From Onchidella celtica (taxonomy: Eukaryota; Mollusca; Gastropoda; Systellommatophora; Onchidiidae): a stretch of 64,000 nt of DNA. Below, in pieces: positions 1-11,640 of this stretch. A program made the position numbers and the translations under genes. The stretch is taken from assembly GCA_963931925.1 (NCBI GenBank), contig OZ007567.1, positions 89,632,998 to 89,696,997 on the forward strand, given 5' to 3'. Numbering within the stretch: the first letter of the stretch is position 1; each line of letters opens with the position of its first letter. Below the pieces are notes generated by a model. The model was not told the origin of the DNA. It searched no databases and saw only the letters and a program-made list of their open reading frames with translations.

Positions 1-34
1 GCTGCTTACAGGTTCACCCTCTAGCTCAATTATA
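1..34. repeat. Edge of a dispersed repeat
   Basis: The first 34 bases (beginning GCTGCTTACAGG) recur almost exactly at 57594-57627. In both places a TAATAA-type tract follows. The shared end plus a short AT-rich tail suggests the 3' end of a retroposon; the family was not recognised. Only the end lies in the window here. Confidence 0.6.
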
Positions 35-174
35 GCAAGATAATAATAGTAATAATAATAATATGATGATGATGACAATGATGTTCGGATAATTGCCTAC
101 AGTAACAGTTTCGTGGGCGACTTGGTCCTGGAACTTTTCAGAAATTGGCAATTTTGTTTTTCAGTAGGCCTAAA

Positions 175-389
175 TTATTTTGTTATCTCTGATTTCACCC
201 ACAGCATACTGGCTTGCTTCGCTTTCATCTTGTAACGTCTCCGGCAGCAGAGGACGAGCATGATGACGAAGAAAATGGCCAGAACACCACCCACAGCAGC
301 ACAGACTGCGATGATATGAAAATTACCGTCGTCGTCGTCCTTAGTCTTGTTGTCCACAGTGGTACTTGACATTGTTGTTGTTGTGGTAC
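175..389 (-). CDS. Last exon of a small single-pass membrane protein
   Basis: This exon encodes a Thr-rich stretch (TTTTTMSSTTVDN), an acidic KDDDDGN spacer, a hydrophobic segment of about 24 residues (from HIIAVCAAVGG to MLVLCC), then a basic cytoplasmic tail starting RRRYKMKAK and a stop. This is a type I membrane anchor. A good 3' splice site (pyrimidine-rich stretch ending GTGCAG) places the exon start at 389 in phase 1. The phase matches the donor at 1811 of the exon at 1812-1976, so the two very likely join. Thr/Ser richness suggests O-glycosylation. I do not recognise the family. Confidence 0.6.
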
Positions 390-435
390 CTGCACAGACA
401 CAGGAATAGGAACGTATTTCATCACTGTGTAACAA

Positions 436-1785
436 CCAAAACGAACCTGTTTAATTTGTCTCGTTCGTTTGCATAGTTAAAACTGCAACATTTCCAAAAA
501 CTCGGATTTTTATGAAAATAAATAAATTAATAAATAAAAATGAAAATTTTTAATAAAGTAAAAAATTTAAAATTTCCAGGAGATGGAGTGACTAAATGCA
601 TAATTATATAATGAGGTGTTGCAAATCTGAACTCACTAAGTAGTGATTTGGCCTAAATAAGCGATTTTTTCGGCCCTTCAGAAAGTCGAAATCGAATACA
701 ATGTACTATTAATTTCTGCTTCAAAATGTTGAAAATCGAAGGCTCTTAGGTGTTAAAAAGAACTGCTTTTAGGGCACCCGTGGTTTAATTACAGAGTCAG
801 ATTGAGAAAATTCTGAGTTTTGTCCACTGTTCAGCTGTAGCTTACTAAACGGAATGTAGCGGTCCCCAAGCAACAACCTATTAAAAAAAAAAAAGACAGA
901 TGAAAATCACATGCTTTACTTTAACCACTTACAACAAACCATATGTTTTTTTTTCAGGCCGTACATGTAGAATAGTGAACTTTGCACTCTACACATTTTT
1001 AATTTGATGTCATCATAACAGATTCTAGATGTTAGATAAGGATACATAATAATATGTATCCTTGGTCAGACTGACGCTGGCTGGCTCGCCCGTTTTCTGT
1101 CAAACTTGCTGGCACGTGAAATTGTAGACAACAGAGTACGTTAAATGCACAACCGTGTTGAAAATGCGGACAAACGAAATCACACGGAAGACATGCATAT
1201 AAAATGTTTAATTTAATGACCAGGCCTATCACGACTTTGCGGTGTCCCTACTTGAACAGTTGTCAAAGGCGCCGGGCAAGTGGCTTCTTCAACAGTTTCT
1301 TAATTCTGATATCATTGTAACTTCGAGGCACGCCGTTCGCCTTCTTACTTCAGTATTTCATGTTGATCGAAAAGTAACATTTACAATGTAGCCTAGTTTG
1401 CTAATTACCATATGCCACAATGATTGGTACAAGGGAGTAATCATTATAATTTTACAACCTGCTTTTGTTGTTCACATATTAAAGAAGAACTGTTAAATAC
1501 ATCTTCCACTTGCGATGCCTACTCGGGTGCAGTTGAATTTATAGCTAGAAGTGTCACCAAATATAACACAATCAAACAGTTTTTGTTTCTGTTTTTTTTT
1601 TTTCATAAGTACATGTGTGCGTGTGTGTGTGTGTGTGTGTGTTTTATTTCACCAACATATGAGATAAATTTAATGTTAGCTGACTAGACAGAAAAGATTA
1701 AAAACAAAAAACCTGGAAAAAAAAAACTACAAAAAAAATAAATAAAAATAAATTCTGTATGTTAAGGACATGACATGGTGTACAT
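436..1785. other. Intron of the membrane-protein gene, no further gene seen
   Basis: AT-rich DNA between the two proposed exons. It holds a TG microsatellite at about 1613-1642 and poly-A or poly-T runs. Short open frames here have no recognisable domain. Confidence 0.4.
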
Positions 1786-1811
1786 CTAGCCTCCTTGTCG
1801 CAAAGGCCTAC

Positions 1812-1976
1812 CATAGATTTTGGTTGTAGAAATGAGCTCGTCTCTTGGGCCCATTCCGCTGCCCATACCGCTGGCAAAGTTGAGCAAATCATCGTCATCT
1901 GTTTCATTCAGTTGAACGTTGACATCCGCATTCATGCTGGGAGCTATGAGCGAGAAAAGGAGTAGAACTATGCGTG
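1812..1976 (-). CDS. Upstream exon of the small membrane protein (signal peptide-like)
   Basis: The exon begins at a pyrimidine-tract acceptor (GGTCACCAG) in phase 1 and encodes RIVLLLFSLIAPSMNA, which looks like a signal-peptide core with a cleavage-like end. An acidic stretch (NETDDDDLLNFASG), a Gly/Met-rich piece and STTKIY follow. The donor reads TATG then GTAGGC, again phase 1, so the 165-nt exon is symmetric and joins in frame to the exon at 175-389. The product is predicted to be secreted through the ER and held by the anchor in the next exon. The start-Met exon was not found; it must lie further right. Asn-Glu-Thr is a possible N-glycosylation site. Confidence 0.5.
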
Positions 1977-2022
1977 CTGGTGACCGAAAAAAAAGGGAAC
2001 AATGATAATTATAGTTTGACAA

Positions 2023-4990
2023 TATTCACCTTGAGTGATAGATCATTCTTCACTGTGCTAGCATAATGGTACATCAAATTTTTCATAGTTCTGAGGAAAG
2101 AGTATAAACTATTTATGATTTTATTTATCAAGATGAAATATAATTTTTGTAGAGTCAGTTGTTCTGGTAATTACCGCGACTACGGAATGGGGCAATTGTT
2201 TTATGGCACCACTTCAGACGGAAAGAAACCCGCTAAAAAAGATTTGGTTAGCAAAGGTGCTGAGAGGGCTGTCGAGTTCGGGGAAAGGACAGATAATGAC
2301 AGTTTTGAGTATTATAGCTAGCTAGAGGGCTACGCATCGTGTAATACGTTCGCTAACCCTACCCCCTACTGCTCACTATTCATTGAACAATAGAAGTAAA
2401 ATCGCTCGCTATTCGGATGTTTTACCCAGATAGAGAGACAGTATTCGGAAAAGGCTTCGATTTTGACAGAGCAAACATTTTCACTTATCGTCGTTAGTAT
2501 TCACAATCTATGTGCCACATTTCCATGAATTTGGTGAAATAACTCATGAGATATTAAAAATTTAATTGCGCTGTCATGAGCGGCCCGATTTTCCTGAGGA
2601 TTATTCCAGTTTATTATAATAGTAGATGAGTCAGGTGTATAACGTAACTGTTCTAGTTTTAAAGCAGACTTTATGTATAGATTATACTTCATACACTGCT
2701 TTGACTTTACTTTAAGTAGGCCCTCTCGGTATGAGCAAATTAATTTATACTCCTTGTAGGCCTACATGTAGAAGATTCTCTAGCCGTACCGAAGTAAAAC
2801 TGCTCAACAATAGTCATATTTTTCTGATCTTGCAAGCGAATTTTACAGCATCTGGTTACATTTCCACCGTAGGGCACAATTTTCTTTAACCTTTAAGGAC
2901 GTATACATGTATATCCATGTAACCCTTGTCGGTTTGTTTTTTTTGTGTGCTTTGAGAGAAATCTCAGTGTGTGCGTTGATTTTGTTTTCTTGTGGCAATG
3001 TGACGAATCAAAACGGAGCTAAACTTTGTCACCTTCAGAAAGTCGCTGTTGCATCATACAAATAATATATTTTGGGGGAGAAGCAAATCCTGAACATAGG
3101 CCTGTTTACCAAAAGACACAAAGACAAGAATGCGACATGCACAAGGGACAAACAAACGGACATAGTCTCAATGGATTCCGAATCTGTAACTACAACTATA
3201 ATTTAGTTTTGAAACAAAGAAGGAACGGAAAAGATGAACAGTTTTGACAATGATGTTATTCGGCATGAACTTCTAAAAATGTTGGGCTCTAAAGAATCAA
3301 CTAGGCCAACTCTGTAGAAACTGAAATGTTGGCACAAATCCACAGAGAGATCGACATACATGTAAAATTAACTTTATGGAAAGCAGTGACCGGGCTTTAG
3401 ATTCACGTTCAGAAAGTGTTCCATGTGTATTTCAAAATACAAACAAGAATTACGCATGAAACTATCGTACAGCGTTGTTTTGGCGCCTACGTTCAATCTG
3501 CTTAAGAAAACAACAACATGATTTTACTTTTTCCACACAAATTGCACTGCAGGATTATGTTCCCCCATTCGCTGAAAATCCTAAAATATGCTTGTTGTTT
3601 TTTTCTTTAATTTATTCTTGATGAATAAGATACTTTAAAATGCCTTTCCCTTCAATTCATTCTTTCCTCGCTACTGCTAAGCAGACGCACGACACAGCGA
3701 CAGCCTTCACTCAAGCTAATGGTGCTAAATTAGAATTACCCAGTAGCGTTAGGTGTATAACTTATGAAGAGCATAAAATGTTATTGTTAGACTAGAATTC
3801 TTTATATATACATGTAATTTACTCATAAATACTTTCATAATCACGACTGTTTTCAAAGCTGTGGTAAGTTAATATACTTAAATACTAAACTATTACAAAA
3901 AATGCATAAAATGCATTGTTATGAGATGGTGTTTGAGGAGAAATTAAAATCTTCAAAATACGTGTATAATGTATAATGAAAAGACATTTTTAGTACTTAA
4001 ATGCTTTACTTATTACACATTATATAAATATTACAAGTATTATTAGTGATAATATTATATGTATAAGAAATGCCTATAAAATAACAATTACATGTAATCG
4101 GAAACAGCATGAAACTGGAATGCTTTGAGACATTACAAACTGACCACTAAGGAAAGAACCAGCGCATACTTACACATAACTGAGCCAGTGATCTCTACCT
4201 TCGGGATTAAAGTGTCACAATATTACTTCAGTGAGGCAGTGGTTATCGGTAACTTTGTTTTATCCCAAGACTGTACACTGTCTTGAACTGGTTTTTTGTT
4301 GTAGGAACTGGTCAAGTAAGTGTTAGCATCACTGAAGTGTATTGTCTTCCAAATCCCAAACTATGGAGAAATGGGCACTGATGACTTTATAAAGTTTGTT
4401 CTCTCAGTTTCACAGTGTTAAAATTCTTTCTAACTACACAGTCATGCTGGTAGAGAATGGCTTGAAATTTGTCATATCCGCCTGGACGTAAAATAGTGAA
4501 GACGATGAACGTGTATATATAATAATTATACGGTATACATTGACAACCCTCACCGCAGGCCGAGAGGATTTCCGTACACCAAAGAGTTATTTATAGATCC
4601 ACGCGAATTCACTTTGTGCACAGTTGCTGACTGATGTCCCCGAAATATTTCCTACTCACTGGCTTAACATTTAATTAGATTGAATACTAAAACTTGTTTC
4701 ATTTATTTGAGAAATCTTGAGTTCAGAGATGAGTAAACATTGGCGACATCACCATCAACAGTTTCCTGTGCAAGTGACATTTCCTGCCTTCGCGCACAGC
4801 ACGACCGCCCCCCCCCCCCACAGTGGGCATGATGGGATAGTCCATCAGCCAAAATTACAGCGAAGTCAGAATATGTCAAGACACATATTTCTTGTATTTA
4901 AAATTAGGCCTTTCATAATGAAAGTATTTTGGCTAACAGAAGTAGGCCTACCTGTGTTTTTCATCCCCTCGTAACAATTACAGAACTGAT
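2023..4990. other. Non-coding stretch, no gene supported
   Basis: AT-rich sequence with a few short open frames on both strands. The frame at 2115-2321 (+) has ordinary amino-acid composition but no recognised domain and no clear splice signals, so it is not called. Confidence 0.35.
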
Positions 4991-4995
4991 ACAAT

Positions 4996-5048
4996 ATCAT
5001 CGTCGTCATCATCATCATCAACAACAACAACAACAACAGCAACAACAG
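4996..5048. repeat. Trinucleotide microsatellite (ATC/CAA)
   Basis: A run of ATC/GTC triplets passes into about eight CAA/CAG triplets. Confidence 0.85.
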
Positions 5049-5654
5049 CGAGAACTATAACCACAGCAATGACGAACTACAACAACGACAACAATAGCAA
5101 TCATTAACTCAAAACAAGCAACTACAACCACAGTTTGGCACTACCCCATAAAAATACAGTTTCGTTACATAATTATACTTCCTCTTCTGGGACTGGATCG
5201 CATTCGCATTCGCATTCTTCTTGTATCTGCAGTCTTGGCAATATTGGACAGAAGAAGAACATTTAAGCCATACATTTTTTTTTTTTTTAATGTATACCTT
5301 TTTCATGTTCCTGCCTATATTCTCTTCAGTTTTATTTATCTTGAAACGTCACAGTTTCATTCTAAAACCATTCGCACAAGCACTTGGGGAGACATCTCAA
5401 AGCCTTGATGAAATGTGTGCACTTGAGAGGATGACCCGTGACTCCTAATTGTGAAGGATGCTCACTTGTGAGTCTTGCAAAATGTGTACAGTAGAGACTG
5501 CTCCAAATAAATTACTCATCACGACTTATGAATTAGCGTAGGATGAAGATCTGAAAAAAAAAAAAAAAAAACACGACACAGTCCAACAGGATTAAAATAC
5601 CCATTAAAAAAAACAACATCTCCCTGCCCATATTTTTGTATACACAAAAGTGGA

Positions 5655-6115
5655 ATGTTTATGGGAAAGGTATTTCTAATAGATATTTACGTCGTAAATC
5701 ACAGAGGAGACAGAATGTTCATAAAGAACTACAGACCTATAAGCCTATTATCAAACTCTTACAAACTATTATGCGAGGTTGCTTCAGAAAAGGATGGAGA
5801 GAGCTCTCGACAAATATCAACCAAAGGAACAGGCAAGCTTAAGGAAAAGTTTCTCAACGACAGACCGCCTGCAAGTCCTCAACCAAATCATAGACAAAAG
5901 TAATGAATAATTTACGTGTTGGCTTCATCGACTACGAATAGGCTTTCGATTCTGTAGAACATTTCATTATACATGTATTAATTTGAGGCTCTCGGGAAAA
6001 TTAATATTAACGAACTGTAGGCCTACATCCAGATATGCTGATAGTAATGTACAAAGAAGCCGTCTCAAGCAGAAAAATTCGTCATTGAACGAGGAATAAG
6101 ACAAGGTGACCACCG
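5655..6115 (+). mobile_element. RTE-like non-LTR retrotransposon reverse-transcriptase relic
   Basis: Conceptual translation in shifting frames gives the classic non-LTR RT landmarks in order: KNYRPISLLSNSYKLL, then YQPKEQASLRKSFSTTD, then FIDYE followed by an in-frame stop and AFDSVEH, and finally ERGIRQGD. The spacing matches the RT core of RTE-type elements whose consensus reads YRPISLLS, FIDYEKAFDSV and RGVRQGD. The copy is dead: there are frameshifts and a TAG stop replacing the usual Lys codon in FIDYEKAFD. The catalytic FADD region and the endonuclease were not found. Confidence 0.8.
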
Positions 6116-6129
6116 AGACGAACCAACTC

Positions 6130-6720
6130 ACCAATTTTCACCCCTCTAGTTCCCAGGCACCGCTCATGAGTTGCGCGAGTATGACGGCTGGTTATCAGTG
6201 CAAACAATGCGCAGTCTGAGTCAGACAGTTAACGCGTCACAGCCCTCTATCTTCCCCAGTGACAACCCCATATCTGATCCCCATGCGGTCTACCGCATAA
6301 CTTTGCCAATTACATTTCTGCCCAAGCTCATTCCTTGACAACTTGTGTTCCTGGTTTTTCACTGACAAATAAAGTTCCTGATCCAGAACAAAGAGTTTTT
6401 TGTCTTGTTATTGGTTGACACGCTCAGCTCCCTCACACCTGTGACTTAATTTCAGTTTGCTTTTTTCGTTCATTTTATTCTTGATGTATCTTGTGTCAGA
6501 ATACTATATCATTATGATTCTACAGTACCGGTAGTTTTGTATGTGGTTTTGGATTCAACTGCTCATGTTGCGTCCTTACAGTGTAATGGAGTGTGGTGCC
6601 TACCGCAGACAGGCTTTATATTTTTCATTCTAGTGTGAAGAGGAGGTAGACAATGCCAAGACTGCAGATACAAGACTTACAAAGGAAAGGAAAAAAAAAC
6701 GAACAAAGAAAAAAAAAGGG
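6130..6720. other. Non-coding, no feature recognised
   Basis: No open frame or repeat of note was seen between the RT relic and the minisatellite. Confidence 0.35.
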
Positions 6721-7245
6721 GAGGGAGAAAGAGAAACTGGAATAATATAAAAACTGGGAGTGGGAGAAAGAGAAACTGGAATAATATAAAAACTGGGAGT
6801 GGGAGAAAGAGAAACTGGAATAATATAAAAACTGGGAGTGGGAGAAAGAGAAACTGGAATAATATAAAAACTGGGAGTGGGAGAAAGAGAAACTGGAATA
6901 ATATAAAAACTGGGAGTGGGAGAAAGAGAAACTGGAATAATATAAAAACTGGGAGTGGGAGAAAGAGAAACTGGAATAATATAAAAACTGGGAGTGGGAG
7001 AAAGAGAAACTGGAATAATATAAAAACTGGGAGTGGGAGAAAGAGAAACTGGAATAATATAAAAACTGGGAGTGGGAGAAAGAGAAACTGGAATAATATA
7101 AAAACTGGGGGTGGGAGAAAGAGAAACTGGAATAATATAAAAACTGGGAGTGGGAGAAAGAGAAACTGGAATAATATAAAAACTGGGAGTGGGAGAAAGA
7201 GAAACTGGAATAATATAAAAACTGGGGGTGGGAGAAAGAAAATAG
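6721..7245. repeat. 39-bp minisatellite, about 13 copies
   Basis: About 13 head-to-tail copies of a 39-bp purine-rich unit (GGGAGAAAGAGAAACTGG followed by AATAATATAAAAACT). Copies are almost identical, with occasional GGGAGT/GGGGGT variation. Because 39 is divisible by three and the unit lacks stop codons on the minus strand, all three minus frames stay open as 13-residue peptide repeats. An oligo-G tract (about 7288-7311) lies to the right. Confidence 0.95.
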
Positions 7246-7311
7246 AAGAATGTGACCGAAAGTGGGAAAAAAAGGGAAACTGCGTTTTTCGGGGGGGAGG
7301 GGGGGGGGGGT

Positions 7312-8698
7312 GCAATTAAGACACCAAAATTGGAAGCGCATGGAAGATACCTGAGGGACATAAAATATGAAACCTGAATTTTTCCTCTCCACCCATATCT
7401 ATCTCAAAATACATGTACCAGAAAACGACAGTGAAATAACACAATATATGATATGAAAGATAATACAAGAGAATGATTCATTTTTGGGGTATCATTCTTT
7501 ATTGCAGAACAAGCATAATAAATTCAGTTAGGTGGAGCAGAAGTGTTGGCGACAATGTATCATGAGGCAATGATGAAAGAAAAAAAAAATCCACCAGTAA
7601 TGAGATACTTGCCTAATAACCCGACTGAATACCGGTATTAAAAACAATGCTATTCCATACAACTGATCTTACATGGGTCTTGTCGTGAAAGCGCACAAGT
7701 GCGAAGGCCCTGCGTAGTTACAGGACAGAAAAAAAACAACAAAACACCATTTTACTTGAAATGAATTTCCCTCCTTAAATACATAGACAAACAGTTGAGT
7801 TATTGTACTCCCTCCCAACAGACAAAAAATTAAAAATGAAACCCCTTCAAGGAGTTTATTGACCATTTGTCAAAAAAGAATTGTCATATAACCCGTGGTG
7901 CGACTATACTTATGAGGCTTGTGTACATGTAGTTATTTTTAAGTTTAGATTAATCAGCCCGGAAAGTTAAGCTGGAATGAAACTGACCTAAAACTTCAAC
8001 ATTATTTGATGGTTGTGGCATTTCCTTTATGCATGAAATATTCTGGCACGCGTTTAGTTTATGTTAAAAGCAAGAAACCAAAAAGTTTCTCAGACTTCCC
8101 AAAATCACAACTCTGAAGAATATTCACGAGGAATGCGGGTAAGGGCCGGTGTGTCCTCTATCATTACTGTTCCAGCAAGAAAAATCTTGGAATTCCAGTC
8201 TGCATGTACACTAAGCTCGCTCGAATTTCATAACAGTGGCAGCACAAAATGACAGGGGGTGTAGCCAGTAGTGTTTAATACGTAGCCAATGTCAGAAAAT
8301 GTCATCATGGCATAGTAGCCATCAAAGGAGTCATTATTTTCAGACCTAATGGTAATACATGTACTAGTACATTCTGACACATTCACTGTCTAAATTAGAC
8401 CCAAGCTGTCTAGCTGGCCAAAATAACGTCGTGTATTTTTCATAATTTTTGTTGTATGTGCATTTTGCCTTTTCGAGCAAATGAGTAATTTGGCAAGTCG
8501 GAAAAAGGGGCAAATAAGCATATTAATTATAACATTACGTCAAAAACACATATATCTCGAAAAATATGTAACCGATTGGAATGAAACTTCTTCATAATGA
8601 AATTAGGAGTGAGAGAACCATTTTTATGACAAAAGTTCAAAATCCGCAAAGTGTCGCGTACAACAATATGGCGAATACCCCACAAAAATAACATAAAA
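7312..8698. other. Non-coding 3' side of the zinc-finger array
   Basis: No gene recognised. The stretch contains AT-rich DNA and several ATAAA-like words. On the minus strand it lies downstream of the last zinc-finger exon, so it may hold that exon's 3'UTR. Confidence 0.35.
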
Positions 8699-8952
8699 CT
8701 AGAATCTCCTGTCACAAACTTTCCGATGAAATGTCAGGCTGTTCTTGTGAGCGAAACTTTTGCTACAAGTTGGGCATTTGAACGGTTTGATACCCAGGTG
8801 CCTGGCGTTTTTGTGTCCCAAATAATGGTTGACGTGAGAAAACTGCTGGCAGCAAAACTCACAAACATATAAACCAGTTGTGCTGTCTTTATTATGGATC
8901 ACTTGCTGACTGGCCGGTTGATTTGACGAATGGGGGCCTCTTTGTCTTTGGC
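8699..8952 (-). CDS. Class B zinc-finger terminal exon (leftmost in the array)
   Basis: About 84 residues from a phase 1 acceptor (TTCCTTTTCAG). A linker of about 30 polar residues precedes two fingers. The first is YVCEFC to HKNARH (C-x2-C-x12-H-x4-H) and the second is FKCPTC to FHRKVC, with a terminal Cys ligand (H-x3-C). The stop follows four residues later. This is the most 3' exon and, with the exon at 10596, is a class B outlier separated from the main class B block by the class A block. Confidence 0.85.
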
Positions 8953-10595
8953 CTGAAAAGGAAGAAAAACTGGAATGAATCACTTTGTCAAGAATCAGAG
9001 TCATAGTTTAAGTTCAACAACTCATACATGTATTATGAATTTGTTACAACAGACATGGCAGCACAATAATTCAACAAAACCTGCAAATGTTAATTCTGCA
9101 TGCTAAATACAATGTACCGCCGTTTACTCAAAACCTATGTAACGACAGCAAAGCCTACCCAAAACTGATAGCTTTTGATTGATAACTATGGACATAGGCG
9201 AGATATAAAAGATGTGGACTACGGACCTAAAGTGGTGGTGGCTGGAGCGGGGAGTAGTGTTGTTGTAAGGTAACGATAATGTAGCATTGTATTTTAATGT
9301 GGTATCGTTTAGCTGTCACGCTGCAAAATACCCGAAGGGGATATAAAAGCAGCTGTATGCCCTAGTGTATTGATATTCAAGACAATCGGAAGTTATCTGG
9401 CATCAGCAGGAGCGGCTAAACGCTTTTACATTTCATGTTAACAAAGAGTTGCCCCTTCCCCCAACCCCCCTCCTTCCTTTTTTTTTTTGGTGAATCAGAA
9501 TGACAGTGTACTGTCAACAATTTAGCATGTGACACCTTATCTTTTTCTTCTTCTTCTCTTTTAAAGTAGATCTATAATTTACATGTTTGTATACAGTGTC
9601 GTTTCTGTGGTGCAGTGTCGTTCAATATGGGCAAATCTGACCATTTTGTTTACATCGGAAATTTGAACTCGGCACTAATTGGCGCAAAATTAGATTTTAG
9701 TTGGAAGACAGCCTTGAGCTTGAGGTGGGTATATAGCGGAGGAGAGGGGATCCAAAGTCCAAAGTTCCATTTTGGGGAGTGACAGTTTTACAGGTTCATG
9801 TGCCTTTCATTGTCAGCATAAATTTTGAAATATAAAGCTGCAGTCTCTAGACCACCAGAAGGAAAGAAAGAGTGGTTGGATTATAATTACTGCATGTGGA
9901 ATCTGTCAGACATAACGAGATACAGACAGACAGATGGAAAGACAGATGGATGGATATGTTGAAAGGGCGGGGTGATATTAAGAAGCATACTCAACGTTGT
10001 GACGGTAGAAGACTCCTTGCATACATGTAGGCTGTCTGTGACCATGTCCAATTTCAACTGCAGCTTTACACAGACACACCCTCTTCATGTTATAGTCAGC
10101 ACATGTACACGAGTTTTTTGGACGTCCAAATCCACATTTCAAGTACCGAGCACAAACCCATTGTGAGAAAGCAGATATTGTGAGTATACACTGATCTCCG
10201 GCTTGTGTCATGACTGAGGTCCTCCAATTATTTCAGTCTCATCCAAAGTTCAGCCTTAGCCCTGTCTCCTCAGGTCTCGGCCAAACTGTAGATCAAAACT
10301 CAAGATTTGGGACTTCAACTGCTGGTGTAAGTGTAACATAAGCCCAACTTGATTTCACCACTTCAACCCTTTAATCTATGACATGACAAATACATTTAAT
10401 GTAAACATCGAAAACACAACGCAGTAAACACTAACATTTATATAGCAACTTGTATTTCACTTTAATTCATTATTTTTCTTTCCTCATCCTGCTCATCTAG
10501 GCCAACAGCAATAGACAACGATGACACATCCTGTGGTGGAAGCTTATTAAAATAAGCAGGTTCAAGCTGGTTTACTTTGCATGTTGAAGTTGCGT
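8953..10595. other. Intron between zinc-finger exons
   Basis: Low-complexity tracts (a T run near 9480, GACAGA-type repeats near 9925-9950) and no supported gene. A Cys-rich minus frame at 9978-10211 has no finger spacing and is not called. Confidence 0.4.
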
Positions 10596-11050
10596 TTACT
10601 GGATAGCAGTGGACGACACTGTGGTTGTAGGTCCAGATTTTGATGTTGATACTGCCATTTTGTCTCTTGCTAAGCGCATAGCTGGACATGTCTTCCTATG
10701 CATTGGCAGGCTTGTAATGTATGCAAATTGTCTACCACAGAGTTCGCAGGCGAAAGGCTTTTGCCGTAGGTGTCGCCCATTCATATGACCGATGTACTCT
10801 CGCCGTGAGGGCAAGCGCTGACCACATATCTCACAAGCAAATTTCATTTTTCTCCTGTCTTTCGCACTAGAGTTGTATTGAAACTGATGGTGCTGGGTAT
10901 CCAACACGCTGGTTGGCCGGCAGATGGATGGCACAGGTGTGCGTGATTGAAGAGGGTTAAGTCTGGCCACCGACTCAGTTCGATGAAAAGATGTGGTTTC
11001 AGCCATGAATTGGGGCCATTTCTTCCCTGGATTGTTTCTTACAGGGCGAA
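10596..11050 (-). CDS. Class B zinc-finger terminal exon with long linkers
   Basis: This is the longest exon of the array, about 151 residues. The acceptor CATCCCCAG gives Val-Arg-Pro after a phase 1 join. Roughly 70 Ser/Pro/Arg-rich residues come first. Finger 1 is FACEIC to HMNGRH and finger 2 is FACELC to MHRKTC (C2HC). A 30-residue Ser/Thr-rich tail ends in STAIQ. The Met at 11177 lies upstream of the acceptor, inside the intron, and is not the start. Confidence 0.85.
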
Positions 11051-11213
11051 CTGGGGATGAAAACGTAATAATATGACAACTTGCAGGAAATGAACAGCTT
11101 GTGTACACAGTGGATACTCCAGTAGAGGCTATGATAACGATAAACATAAAATATTGAGGTTGCCATTCATTTGCCATATTTTGATTTTTCCGTGTTGCGG
11201 ACGCAGAACATCT

Positions 11214-11562
11214 ATATAAAAAAACAGCAAGGAAAAAAAATTCACTGCTGCGAGGAAGAAATGCCCAGACCTGAAAAAATTACATGTGAAAGATAGTTCT
11301 TTTTGCTACTATGTCTATTCCTTTGACACGAAAGCGAAGTATCGTAATTTTGTAATAAATGAAAATTGGCCTAAAAACATCGAATAATGCTTTCTCCTCA
11401 ACAATGATGGCCTCCCTCCTGCCTGTTTTGTTTCGAGTTTAGTACCGTGCATGTCATAAAAAATAACCATATTATCAAGCTTGGTGTGCAGTGTCCTGGC
11501 GCGCATGAGTTCTGAAGCAGGACTGCAGATTACTACTTTTATTGTAAAAGAGAGAAAGAGAG

Positions 11563-11640
<78 letters not shown>

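Noticed and set aside
2115-2321. Plus-strand frame of 68 residues with protein-like composition
   Set aside because: No recognised domain, splice context or repeat support; could be chance.
6721-7245. Possible CRISPR-like array
   Set aside because: The unit repeats head to tail without unique spacers, in a eukaryotic genome.
6625-7392. Three overlapping minus-strand frames of 212-255 residues
   Set aside because: They are the three frames of one 39-bp minisatellite; no splice signals or domains.
9978-10211. Cys-rich minus-strand frame
   Set aside because: The Cys spacing fits no zinc finger, and no phase 1 acceptor was found, unlike every array exon.
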